Assembly (NCBI GenBank): GCA_018971775.1
Contig: JAGXAB010000068.1
Span: forward strand, 1 to 34,269
Reading direction: 5' to 3'
Source: Cyanobacteria bacterium REEB67
GTDB taxonomy: Bacteria > Cyanobacteriota > Vampirovibrionia > Obscuribacterales > Obscuribacteraceae
DNA length: 34,269 bases
Shown here: positions 16,245 to 24,369 of the stretch, piece by piece
How the letters are laid out: every line of letters starts with the position of its first letter
Numbering within the stretch: the stretch's first letter is position 1
Program-made: the position numbers and the translations under genes
Notes under the pieces: model-generated
Seen by the model: the letters and a program-made list of their open reading frames with translations, nothing else
Told to the model about the DNA's origin: nothing
The model's database searches: none

Positions 16245-16259
16245 AGTGATTAAATCACT
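16245..16259. promoter_or_regulatory. Palindrome AGTGAT-TAA-ATCACT
   Basis: Perfect 6-bp arms with a 3-bp centre, in the 16138-16288 spacer upstream of the 94-aa gene. The size fits an operator for a dimeric regulator. There is no further support, and nothing else is seen in this spacer. Confidence 0.3.
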
Positions 16260-16288
16260 AGCGCAGCTTCAGCTCTAGGTGCCCAAAC

Positions 16289-16319
16289 AAAAAGCCCCAT
16301 GGCATTCACGGGGCTTTTT
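16289..16319 (-). terminator. Intrinsic terminator after rpsU
   Basis: AAAAAGCCCC (16289-16298) pairs with GGGGCTTTTT (16310-16319) around an 11-nt loop. In the minus direction it is followed by a T-rich tail. It lies 41 bp beyond the rpsU stop. Confidence 0.85.
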
Positions 16320-16359
16320 GAATAGGTTATTTAGAACCCGGGTAGATCGGACGCGTCTA

Positions 16360-16533
16360 TTAGGAGCGGCGTTTTCTAGCGGCTTCGGCCTTACGTTTTC
16401 TTTTGACGCTCGGCTTTTCATAACGCTCTCTGCGCTTGATTTCAGACAAAATTCCAGCTTTCTGGATTTTTTTCTTGAAGCGTTTGAGCGCTCCTTCGAT
16501 GCTTTCGCCTTCAGCTACTCTTACTTCTGACAA
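16360..16533 (-). CDS. rpsU: 30S ribosomal protein S21
   Basis: A 57-aa protein from a TTG start at 16533, with GGTGAG about 8 bases upstream. The sequence SEVRVAEGESIEGALKRFKKK is the classic start of bacterial S21. It is followed by IQKAGILSEIKRRERYEKPS and a very basic tail (VKRKRKAEAARKRRS). S21 binds the 30S platform near the 3' end of 16S rRNA and takes part in translation initiation. Length matches the family (55-70 aa). It stands alone here, without the dnaG/rpoD or gatB-yqeY neighbours seen in other bacteria. A strong terminator follows, and the leader contains three hairpins, which suggests regulation at the RNA level. Confidence 0.93.
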   Translation of the reverse strand: MSEVRVAEGESIEGALKRFKKKIQKAGILSEIKRRERYEKPSVKRKRKAEAARKRRS

Positions 16534-16580
16534 CGGATCTCACCCCAATTCAAATATCAAAAGGTTGTATTTACAGATTC

Positions 16581-16646
16581 AGACCAATGGTCTTTGCAGC
16601 ACCGCCTCGAAGCGGAGCTATACGCATGATATGCGCTCTGGTTATA
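16581..16646 (-). promoter_or_regulatory. rpsU promoter -10 and three-hairpin leader
   Basis: On the minus strand a TATAAC hexamer (16646-16641), with only a poor -35 (CTTCAG, 17-bp spacing), precedes three consecutive hairpins: CGCAT/ATGCG (16623-16635), a 7-bp stem with one mismatch and a TTCGAG loop (16599-16618), and AGACC/GGTCT with a 3-nt loop (16581-16593). The rpsU start codon is 48 bp further on. The layout fits a structured ribosomal-protein leader; the regulatory role is inferred. Confidence 0.45.
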
Positions 16647-16749
16647 CTAGCACCCGCGGTGGACTGAAGATCTTCCCGAAAGCCCGCCCGGGACACTACT
16701 TAGTTAAATTGGCGGTAATAAAAATCTTTAGAAATACTTTGCCATAGTA

Positions 16750-16775
16750 AAAAGCCCGGTCGTAACCGGGCTTTT
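16750..16775 (-). terminator. Intrinsic terminator after the 182-aa membrane gene
   Basis: AAAAGCCCGGT (16750-16760) pairs perfectly with ACCGGGCTTTT (16765-16775) around a CGTA loop. On the minus strand it ends in a T-run. It lies 60-85 bp after the stop of the 182-aa gene. Confidence 0.85.
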
Positions 16776-16834
16776 GGCGATTTCTAATGGTCTGAGTGGC
16801 CGTTCTCGTCGGCCCGGCGACCGGGGAGTACATC

Positions 16835-17383
16835 CTATTTGCCGTTAGCTCTTTGCACCTGAGCACCGCTGATGTCTTTGTCCGGAGCCTCATACATTTT
16901 GTCGATTTTACGACCCAGCAAGTCGTGGTCTTCCGAGACTTTGGACTGGAAGAAGTTTTTGTAGACCTTGTTCCAGGATTTATTGACGATCGGGAAGGCA
17001 TAGCGGCCGGTGTTTTCGTCGAAGGATATCGATGTCGGAGCGGCCTGGTTAAAACCGTTAATCACCAGATTGAGATTTTTTGTACCGGGCAGGCCGAGCA
17101 GATCGCAGCCGGCGCAGATAAATAAAATGCAGCACAACATAAAGGAAGGACCGATCACCATGTGGGCCAGCATGCCCTCTTTTTTCTTGACAAGGGACCG
17201 TTTACCTGGCGGTAAGTGAATTAGCCAGGGTGAGACCAGAGTGGCGGGTAGAAAACCGGACCAGTAGTAAAAATGCCCCAAAACCATGGCATTCCAGCCT
17301 TTATAGCCATAGGAAAGGCCGAGCACGACGACAACGATACCCAGCGCAAATTTGAGAATGGGGTGTTCGATCAGATAAATCAT
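16835..17383 (-). CDS. Hypothetical membrane protein (182 aa)
   Basis: A protein from ATG 17383 with three to four hydrophobic segments in its first 115 residues: about 9-25 (LKFALGIVVVVLGLSYG), 34-56, and 73-98 with a Cys cluster (LCCILFICAGCDLLG). A soluble C-terminal part of about 75 residues follows, rich in Asn and Lys (NKSWNKVYKNFFQSK). No domain recognised. It is divergent from aspS, separated by about 215 bp to the preferred aspS start, and ends in a strong terminator. It may be monocistronic. Confidence 0.65.
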   Translation of the reverse strand: MIYLIEHPILKFALGIVVVVLGLSYGYKGWNAMVLGHFYYWSGFLPATLVSPWLIHLPPGKRSLVKKKEGMLAHMVIGPSFMLCCILFICAGCDLLGLPGTKNLNLVINGFNQAAPTSISFDENTGRYAFPIVNKSWNKVYKNFFQSKVSEDHDLLGRKIDKMYEAPDKDISGAQVQRANGK

Positions 17384-17597
17384 ACTAATTTCTGCTTTCC
17401 ACGGTTGACCAATTAAGACGAAGCACGACGATAACTTTCAGTTCACTAATTTTAGTCTACAACGTCTTGGCCTTAACACTGCTTCCAATTCTTAACAGGT
17501 GACGGCATATTGCCGCTTTGGTCTTAGCAAGTCGGCTAAAATGAACCGTTCTAAGGGATTTTTGGAAGCTCGCGATTGTGAGCCGAGGGGGGGTAAA

Positions 17598-19442
17598 GTG
17601 GCTGGCATAGAGCTTAAGCGTGATCACAAGTGCGCGCAGTTGGGACTGGATCAGGTCGGCAAGGACGTTTGTCTTTCCGGTTGGGTCAATGTCGTGCGCG
17701 ATTTGGGCGGTATTATTTTCGTCGAATTGCGCGACAGCACCGGCAAAGTACAGTTAATTGCCGACCCCAATAAAAATAAAGCGATCCATGATCATTTCAT
17801 CGGCCTCAAATCCGAGTACGTCATTTCTATAACCGGCAAAGTTTCAAAGCGCCCTGAAGGCACGGCAAAAGCTGATTCCGGTGTTGGTGCCATCGAGATC
17901 TATCCTGACAAATTCGAGCTTCTAAATACTTGCAGGCCTCTACCCTTCCAGCTCGACCAGGGTGACAAGGTCGATGAAGCGCTGCGCCTCAAGTATCGCT
18001 ATCTCGATCTGCGCCGTCCGGAAATGAACAATAATCTGGTCGTGCGTCACAAAGTCACCCAGGCGATTCGCCGCCACCTCGACCTCGAAGGTTTCATCGA
18101 AGTCGAAACCCCGATCCTTTGCAAAGCCACTCCCGAAGGCGCTCGCGACTTCCTCGTCCCGAGTCGTCTCAGTCCCGGCAACTGGTATGCTCTGCCCCAA
18201 TCTCCGCAGCTTTTCAAACAGACATTGATGATCAGCGGTGTCGATCGCTATTATCAAGTCGCTCGTTGTTTCCGCGACGAAGACCTGCGCGCCGACCGTC
18301 AGCCCGAGTTTACTCAGATCGATATGGAATTTTCCTTTGTCGACGAAGACGAGGTGATGCGCGTCACCGAGGGCGTTCTGGTCGAAACTTTCAAATGTAT
18401 AAACGTCGATGTGAAGCCGCCTTTCCGTCGCCTCAGCTATGACGATGCGATGAATCTGTACGGTTCGGACAAACCGGATCTGCGCTTCGGTCTGGAATTC
18501 AAAGACTTGACCGCTCTGACCAGAGACAGTCAGTTCGAGCTTTTCAAACAGATCAAGGCTTCGAACGGACAGCTCAAGGCGATTACCGTGCCGGGCAAAG
18601 CCGATCGTGCATCGCGCAAGCAGCTCGATACCTGGGCTGATTACGTCAAATCTGTGGGTGGTAAAGGCCTGGCCTGGGTAGCCTTCGGGAAAGAGGGTGT
18701 CCGTTCTTCGGGCGTGCATAAAAATCTTTCCGAGGGCGAAATGCAAACTCTCAAACAGCTTGCCGAGGCAAGTGATGGAGACCTGGTATTGCTGGTCGGT
18801 GATTCGCCCAAAAATGTCGCTAACATCCTCGGCCGTTTCCGCCTTAAGCTGGGTGAAGAACTCGGTTTGATCGATGACAGCAAACATGAATTGCTCTGGG
18901 TCGTCGACTTCCCGCTTTTCGAATACGACGATCTAGAAGGTCGCTTCATGGCGGTGCACCATCCTTTTACCTCGCCGCGTCTGGAAGATCTGGATAATCT
19001 GGAAAGTGATCCGGGCAGTGCCAGAGCGCGCGCTTACGACATCGTCTACAACGGCTGCGAGATAGGCGGTGGCTCCATTCGTATACACAATCAGGAAGTG
19101 CAATCTCGCGCTTTTGCGGCCATTGGTCTCGATCGCGAAACGGCCCAGGAAAAATTCGGCTTCTTGCTCGAAGCTCTCGAGTCGGGTGCTCCTCCGCACG
19201 GAGGCATCGCTCTTGGTCTTGATCGGATGGTGATGTTGCTCTGCGGTTGCAAGTCGATTCGCGACGTGATCGCCTTCCCCAAAACTCAATCGGGTGCCTG
19301 CCCGATGACCGGCGCTCCGTCTTTGGCCTCGGACGAACAGCTAAAAGAGTTGAATGTCAAAAACGGTCCGGTGCCCGAAAGGAACAACGGCGCTGCTGCG
19401 GCGGCTGGCGCACCTGTTGCTGTAAAGGGCCATGCCAACTGA
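17598..19442 (+). CDS. aspS: Aspartyl-tRNA synthetase
   Basis: A 614-aa class II synthetase that charges tRNA-Asp in the cytoplasm. Start GTG 17598 is chosen because a strong GAGGGGGGG lies 5 bases upstream and the OB-fold domain begins at once (SGWVNVVRDLGGIIFVELRD). Class II motif 1 is near FIEVETPILCKATPEGARDF, motif 2 is YYQVARCFRDEDLRADRQPE, and motif 3 is GGIALGLDRMVMLL. The bacterial insertion (GAD) domain lies in between. RDLGG at residues 34-38 has Leu where non-discriminating bacterial AspRS typically have His, hinting at an Asp-specific enzyme. The Ala-rich C-terminal tail of about 20 residues is unusual. Its TGA overlaps the ATG of the next gene. Confidence 0.97.
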   Translation: MAGIELKRDHKCAQLGLDQVGKDVCLSGWVNVVRDLGGIIFVELRDSTGKVQLIADPNKNKAIHDHFIGLKSEYVISITGKVSKRPEGTAKADSGVGAIEIYPDKFELLNTCRPLPFQLDQGDKVDEALRLKYRYLDLRRPEMNNNLVVRHKVTQAIRRHLDLEGFIEVETPILCKATPEGARDFLVPSRLSPGNWYALPQSPQLFKQTLMISGVDRYYQVARCFRDEDLRADRQPEFTQIDMEFSFVDEDEVMRVTEGVLVETFKCINVDVKPPFRRLSYDDAMNLYGSDKPDLRFGLEFKDLTALTRDSQFELFKQIKASNGQLKAITVPGKADRASRKQLDTWADYVKSVGGKGLAWVAFGKEGVRSSGVHKNLSEGEMQTLKQLAEASDGDLVLLVGDSPKNVANILGRFRLKLGEELGLIDDSKHELLWVVDFPLFEYDDLEGRFMAVHHPFTSPRLEDLDNLESDPGSARARAYDIVYNGCEIGGGSIRIHNQEVQSRAFAAIGLDRETAQEKFGFLLEALESGAPPHGGIALGLDRMVMLLCGCKSIRDVIAFPKTQSGACPMTGAPSLASDEQLKELNVKNGPVPERNNGAAAAAGAPVAVKGHAN

Positions 19443-20227
19443 TGAAGCGTGCTTCGCTAGCTTCGGGCATTGTCGTATCAGGTCTCCTGAGCGGCATTGC
19501 ATTATTGTCCGGCTGTGGTCTTATCCGGCCCCCAGCTAATACTTTTTTGATAACCGGCAACGAGTATTTTAAAAAAGGTGACTACGAAGCGGCGGAGAAA
19601 CAGTATCGCGAGGCGGTTTTGAGCGATTCGCACAGCGCCACCGCTCTCAATAATCTCGGTGTCATTCTCTATGTGCAGGGTAAATACGACGAGGCGGCCA
19701 TCGTTTTGCAAAAGGCGATGACCGCCGGCCCGAACAATGCAACGGCGCATTATGTCATGTCCGAAGTACTGGCTAAAAAGTCGCAATTCGAAGAAGCATA
19801 TAAAGAAGCGCTCACGGCTACGCAAATGGACCCGAAGGAAACGCAAGCCTACTGCGCCCTGGCCGAGGCCTCGCTCGGTCGCGGCGATCTGGCCACCGGC
19901 ATTTCGGCTTATCGTAAAGCTTCGCAGCTCGACGACACCAATGACGACACGCATCATAAACTGGCTATGGTGCTTGGTTTATCCGGCGATTTCGACGGTC
20001 AGATCAAAGAGGAGCGTGCCGCCCTCGATATCGACAATAACAATGATGACGCTCGCATCGGCCTGGCATCAGCCTTGAACAAAAAAGGCGACAGGGACGG
20101 TGCGCTCGCCGAATTGCGCCGTCTGCTCAAAGAAGAGCCGAACAATGTGGAAGCGAAGGCTTTCCTCGACCGAATTCAAAACGCGCCGGCTGCAGTTAAA
20201 ATTAACAGCGCTGCTTCGACAAAGTAA
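19442..20227 (+). CDS. TPR lipoprotein translationally coupled to aspS
   Basis: A 261-aa protein whose ATG overlaps the aspS stop (TGATG). The signal sequence ends in a lipobox, LLSGC (Cys about residue 29), so it should be lipidated and held at the membrane. It contains at least six TPR units (NTFLITGNEYFKKGDYEAAE, ATALNNLGVILYVQGKYDEA, ATAHYVMSEVLAKKSQFEEA, QAYCALAEASLGRGDLATG and others), which build a protein-binding scaffold as in NlpI or PilF-type lipoproteins. A more precise role cannot be given. Coupling to aspS is probably for expression rather than function. Confidence 0.88.
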   Translation: MKRASLASGIVVSGLLSGIALLSGCGLIRPPANTFLITGNEYFKKGDYEAAEKQYREAVLSDSHSATALNNLGVILYVQGKYDEAAIVLQKAMTAGPNNATAHYVMSEVLAKKSQFEEAYKEALTATQMDPKETQAYCALAEASLGRGDLATGISAYRKASQLDDTNDDTHHKLAMVLGLSGDFDGQIKEERAALDIDNNNDDARIGLASALNKKGDRDGALAELRRLLKEEPNNVEAKAFLDRIQNAPAAVKINSAASTK

Positions 20228-20331
20228 GTCCGAAAAAATATTCTCTGTGATTGAACTATTTCGTGCCCTTTGACGTTTCCTTTAGCGGGCGGAATTTATT
20301 TCAGCGCCCTCTGGAAAAATTTGGAGGTGCT

Positions 20332-21909
20332 ATGTTCGCACGCGTATTTTCGGGCGCCCTGCTCGGTGTCGAGGCTTTCGCCATCGAGGTCGAGGTTGAT
20401 TGTTGTGCCGGGCTCGGGCAGATAAGCATTGTCGGTTTGCCGGACACTGCCATCAGGGAGGCTTGCGAGCGCGTACGGGCGGCGATCAAGGCCTGCTCTT
20501 TTCTGGTGCCGCCCGGTAAAAAATGGCTGGTCAATCTCGCTCCCTGTGACATACGCAAAGAAGGGCCGGCCTACGATCTGCCGATAGCGACTGCGATATT
20601 GGCCGCCACCGGGCTGCTTAACAGTGAGCTGATCGCCAATATGTGGTTTATCGGTGAGCTCAGTTTGAGCGGCTCAGTGCGCCCGGTCAATGGCGTCCTG
20701 CCGGTCGCTCTTGCTGCCAAGCAGGCCGGTGCAAGCGCTATCGTCGTACCCGAGGCCAACGCCGAGGAAGCGTCCCTGGTCGATGGGCTCAAAGTCTATC
20801 CGGTCTCGCATTTGATGCAGGTCCTCAAGCTCTCGCAAAATCTCGACAATGGCACCATATATGAAGGCACGAGCAAAAATCATTTTTTGCGCATCAGCCG
20901 CAACGTTGCTTTTGACAAGGATTTTAGCGAGGTCAAGGGGCAGGCCAATGCCAAGCGCGCCCTCGAAATTGCCGCGGCCGGTCGCCACAATGTGCTTATG
21001 GTTGGTCCGCCCGGCTCTGGTAAATCGATGCTGGCCGAGCGCTTGCCGGGCATTATGCCGCCGCTGGAGTTTTCGGAGGCGATGGAGCTGACCAAGCTCT
21101 TCAGCGTCGCCGGTCTGCTCAAAGACCGCAGCAGTGTCGTCGTCGAGAGGCCCTTTCGCAGTCCGCATCACAGTGCCTCGGCTGTCGGTCTGGTCGGGGG
21201 CGGCGTCTCGCCCAAACCCGGAGAGATATCGCTCAGTCATCTCGGTGTGCTCTTCCTCGATGAACTGACCGAATTTCCCCGCAGTCATCTCGATAATCTC
21301 AGACAACCTCTCGAGAGTCGCACCGTGACGATATCGCGGGCTGGACAAACGCTTACCTATCCGGCTTCTTTTATGCTCATTGCCGCCTGCAATCCCTGCC
21401 CTTGCGGCTATAAAGGCGACCCTGTCAGGTCTTGCATGTGCACGCCGCATCATGCCGATCGCTATTGGGCTCGGCTTTCGGGTCCTCTGCTCGATCGCAT
21501 CGACATGCAAATAGAAGTACCTCGTCTGCTGGAGAGCGAGCTTTCCTGCGAGCGGTCGGAGTTGAATTCGGCCGCCATGGCCAAACGCGTCATGACGGCA
21601 ATAAACAGGCAGCGCATCAGGCAAAGCGGGCAGGGCGGCGACGTCTCCGAGCCCTATGTCGATCTGGAACGACCGGTCGTATTCAATAGCATGCTCGCTC
21701 CGCGGGCGCTGGCCAGGCATTGTATGATCGATGAGGCTGGTCGTAATCTTTTAGCGCGGGCCGTCAATCGATTCGCCCTGTCGGCCCGCGCCTATGACCG
21801 CATCATTCGCCTGGCTCGCACAATCGCCGACTTGAACGACAGTGACGATATTGAGAGCGGTCATGTCACCGAAGCTTTGCACTACCGGGTGGGGCGTTTG
21901 CCGCGTTGA
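20332..21909 (+). CDS. YifB/ComM-family AAA+ ATPase (magnesium chelatase-like)
   Basis: A 525-aa protein from ATG 20332, with GGAGG 4 bases upstream; an open extension back to 20251 is ignored. The N-terminal ChlI-like domain has GLGQISIVGLPDTAIREACERV and VNLAPCDIRKEGPAYDLPIA. The ATPase core has Walker A GPPGSGKS (225-232), Walker B VLFLDEL (306-312) and the Cys-rich segment CNPCPCGYKGD plus CMC. The C-terminal part includes RLSGPLLDRID. ComM in naturally competent bacteria is a hexameric helicase that promotes branch migration during integration of taken-up DNA. The general role here would be DNA processing. Downstream of aspS and the TPR lipoprotein on the same strand; no dprA or other competence gene is seen. 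Confidence 0.93.
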   Translation: MFARVFSGALLGVEAFAIEVEVDCCAGLGQISIVGLPDTAIREACERVRAAIKACSFLVPPGKKWLVNLAPCDIRKEGPAYDLPIATAILAATGLLNSELIANMWFIGELSLSGSVRPVNGVLPVALAAKQAGASAIVVPEANAEEASLVDGLKVYPVSHLMQVLKLSQNLDNGTIYEGTSKNHFLRISRNVAFDKDFSEVKGQANAKRALEIAAAGRHNVLMVGPPGSGKSMLAERLPGIMPPLEFSEAMELTKLFSVAGLLKDRSSVVVERPFRSPHHSASAVGLVGGGVSPKPGEISLSHLGVLFLDELTEFPRSHLDNLRQPLESRTVTISRAGQTLTYPASFMLIAACNPCPCGYKGDPVRSCMCTPHHADRYWARLSGPLLDRIDMQIEVPRLLESELSCERSELNSAAMAKRVMTAINRQRIRQSGQGGDVSEPYVDLERPVVFNSMLAPRALARHCMIDEAGRNLLARAVNRFALSARAYDRIIRLARTIADLNDSDDIESGHVTEALHYRVGRLPR

Positions 21910-21973
21910 ACTTTGCGATTAACCGCCTGGCTGGTGTTATGCTAGTGGTGACTTTGAAAGGTATTTCTGCCTA

Positions 21974-24331
21974 ATGTCATCGATTCTCAAGCGGTCCGTT
22001 AACAGTTTACGTCTGGGCGATTTGCTGGTGCAGGCGGGCCTGCTCACCCAGCAGCAAATGGCTGAGGCTGTGCGCACATCGCGCAATAAGCGTATGCAAA
22101 TTGGTCAGGTGCTGGTGATGACAGGGCTGCTTTCGCCTCGCGATCTGCAATCGGCCCTCGAGGCTCAGTCCATGCTGCGCGACAAATCCGTGGAGTTGAA
22201 CGAAGCTCTGCGTTGTTTGAAAATCGCCTACAAAGTTGGCGTGCCTTTCAAGGATATCCTTACCGAATATACTTCGCCGAAGCGATCGCAGACGAGCAAG
22301 CTCGGCGAATTGCTCGTCGAATCGGGGCTGATCACCTACGAAGTTCTGGCCCGCGCCGTCGAGCAGAGCTATGCTACCGGGTTGCCCCTCGGGCGCATGC
22401 TTGTTTTGCAAAAAACGATCACCAATGAAGTTTTGACCACCGCTCTCGACTTACAAGTGCGAGTGCGCGACGACATGTTGAGCCGCGCCGAGGCGATTGC
22501 CACTTTGCGCAGTCAGGCCGGTCTCGCTCCCCTGGCCCCGGGCGAAGTCGCAGCCGAACCGGTCAAAGCGCCGCTACCCCACCAGGATGCTCCGCGTAAA
22601 AAAGGGGTGCGTCTAGGTGAGCTCATGGTCATGGCCTCGGTGCTTACCGAAACCGATGTGATGAATGCTCTGGAATGGGGCCTCGTTAATCAACAGACGA
22701 TCGGTCAGGTTTTGATCAGCCAGAAACTCGTCTCGCAATCTCTGCTCGATGCCGCCCTCGATTTGCAAAAGCTCGTCGACACGGACGTGCTCGAGCCGCT
22801 CAAAGCCAGTGAAGCTTTAGCTCGCGTCCACAGCGGCGTTAGCCTGGAGGAAGCGGTTGCCGATGTAAAATCGGAAAAAGAAAGCGCCGCGCGCACCCTT
22901 TCATACGAAAAACTCTTGATGCTGGCCCGCGTCGTCGGCGAGTCCGAAATCGATGAAGCCTTCGATGTATCGACCAAGAGCGCGGCCGTGCTCGGTAAAA
23001 TCATGGTTCTCACCGGCCATATGGATGTGCCGACACTGCAAGCAACTTTGCGCTGCTACCAGCTCCTCACCCGTGGTTTGCTCAGCCAGGACGATGCCGT
23101 CGTCACCCTCGACTATGCTCTGCATCATATTACCGGTGTATTAAAATTTGATGACGCGCTCAAACAGCTTGGCTGGTCAAAAGACCGCGGCCTGAGACTG
23201 AAGGGCGAGCCGAGTGAAGGCTCAAGCGAAACGGCTCCGCCGCCAAAACCTAATGTGGAAGTAACGATTGTCGGCACCGATCAAATCACCGCTGGTAGTG
23301 GCGCTGATTCCGGTGGCGCCACGATAGGCGTTGTTGCCATTCAGACTGATTTCAGCTCGGATGGCGAGGCCGCTCCTGATGATGAGCCTGGTGAACAGGG
23401 CAGTATGTCCTTTCATGTACGCGATGACGAGCGTCTTACTTTCACCGGTGAGGCCGATACTCAAACCAGCGATAATATCTCCGCTCTATCCGATGCTGAT
23501 ACTAAAAAAGCCAGTCAATCCGATGCCATCGGCGAAGCTCCTTTAGCTTCTGATAGTGCCGTGGAAAGCGAGGCTGTCGAGGGAGCCGCCGCTGCCGTTT
23601 CTTCCGGAGAAGGCGCCAGGCCTGCCAAGCCGACCAAGCACAGTCAGACAATCCAACCCGAAGATGCAAGAGCCACTCGTCTGGCGGCAATGATGAAAAA
23701 TTCGGTCAAGGCCGCCGACAACGATCTTCTCGTCAACTTCGATCCCTCCGCCGATCCGCCCGATGCGCTGCACCGTGTTTTCGAGCGCCTCGCCCACAGC
23801 TATTTCACCCAGCAAAATTATGAAAAGGCGCAGGTGCTCTATGAGCGCATCCTCGTTCACCGGCTCAATCATTTTGGTCCGAACGATTCGGCCCTGGTCG
23901 TTGATTTGAACAATCTCGCCGGTGTCCTTGTCGCCCAGGAAAAGCACAACCAGGCTGAACCCTTCATGCGACGCGCCGTCGCAATTCTGGAGAGCAGCAC
24001 TTTAAGCGACCCGCTCAAAGTGGCTGAATGTCTGGCTCTGCTGGCGAATGTCTACCTGAAGCAAGAAAAATTGAAGGAAGCCGAGCCGCTCTTCAAGCGC
24101 TCCCTCGAGATCCGTAAGTCGCGCCTCGAGCCCGGTCACGCCGATATCGCTCAGACTCTGGCTGACTATGCCAAACTCTTGCGGCGTCTCAAGCGTGAGG
24201 ACGAGGCCGAGGCTATGTATCAGGAAGCAATCGGTATGATGGCACGCATGGAAACATCGACCGGACAGTTTTCTGCGCTGGAAGATGCAAACGAAGATCT
24301 GCCAAACGAAGATTCGGGGAGCGAAAATTAG
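21974..24331 (+). CDS. Four tandem GspE/MshE N-terminal-like modules fused to C-terminal TPRs
   Basis: A 785-aa protein from ATG 21974. Residues 11-400 hold four modules of about 90 aa. Each has two repeats of the form (R/K)LGxLLVxxGLxTxxxLxxAL: 12-36 and 42-68, 109-133 and 138-163, 212-236 and 242-268, 310-334 and 339-365. Each pair is followed by a helical spacer. This matches the consensus of the MshEN / type II secretion GspE N-terminal domain, some of which bind c-di-GMP. An acidic Ser/Ala-rich linker follows (about 405-585), then kinesin-light-chain-like TPRs (about 600-755: DLNNLAGVLVAQEKHNQAEP, LALLANVYLKQEKLKEAEP). No ATPase domain is present, so it looks like a sensor or adaptor. 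Same strand as yifB, 64 bp away. Confidence 0.8.
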   Translation: MSSILKRSVNSLRLGDLLVQAGLLTQQQMAEAVRTSRNKRMQIGQVLVMTGLLSPRDLQSALEAQSMLRDKSVELNEALRCLKIAYKVGVPFKDILTEYTSPKRSQTSKLGELLVESGLITYEVLARAVEQSYATGLPLGRMLVLQKTITNEVLTTALDLQVRVRDDMLSRAEAIATLRSQAGLAPLAPGEVAAEPVKAPLPHQDAPRKKGVRLGELMVMASVLTETDVMNALEWGLVNQQTIGQVLISQKLVSQSLLDAALDLQKLVDTDVLEPLKASEALARVHSGVSLEEAVADVKSEKESAARTLSYEKLLMLARVVGESEIDEAFDVSTKSAAVLGKIMVLTGHMDVPTLQATLRCYQLLTRGLLSQDDAVVTLDYALHHITGVLKFDDALKQLGWSKDRGLRLKGEPSEGSSETAPPPKPNVEVTIVGTDQITAGSGADSGGATIGVVAIQTDFSSDGEAAPDDEPGEQGSMSFHVRDDERLTFTGEADTQTSDNISALSDADTKKASQSDAIGEAPLASDSAVESEAVEGAAAAVSSGEGARPAKPTKHSQTIQPEDARATRLAAMMKNSVKAADNDLLVNFDPSADPPDALHRVFERLAHSYFTQQNYEKAQVLYERILVHRLNHFGPNDSALVVDLNNLAGVLVAQEKHNQAEPFMRRAVAILESSTLSDPLKVAECLALLANVYLKQEKLKEAEPLFKRSLEIRKSRLEPGHADIAQTLADYAKLLRRLKREDEAEAMYQEAIGMMARMETSTGQFSALEDANEDLPNEDSGSEN

Positions 24332-24369
24332 CACCGCTACGCCGTGGCCTTTCAGATCCTTTCGGTTGT

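Noticed and set aside
16575..16660. tRNA-like appearance of the rpsU leader (minus strand GCGGGTG..TTCGAG)
   Set aside because: No complementary acceptor stem and no proper T-arm; the three small hairpins explain the look better.
17940..18887. 315-codon minus-strand open frame
   Set aside because: Antisense to aspS; shadow.
20674..21720. 348-codon minus-strand open frame
   Set aside because: Antisense to the YifB/ComM gene with clear Walker motifs; no protein family resemblance.
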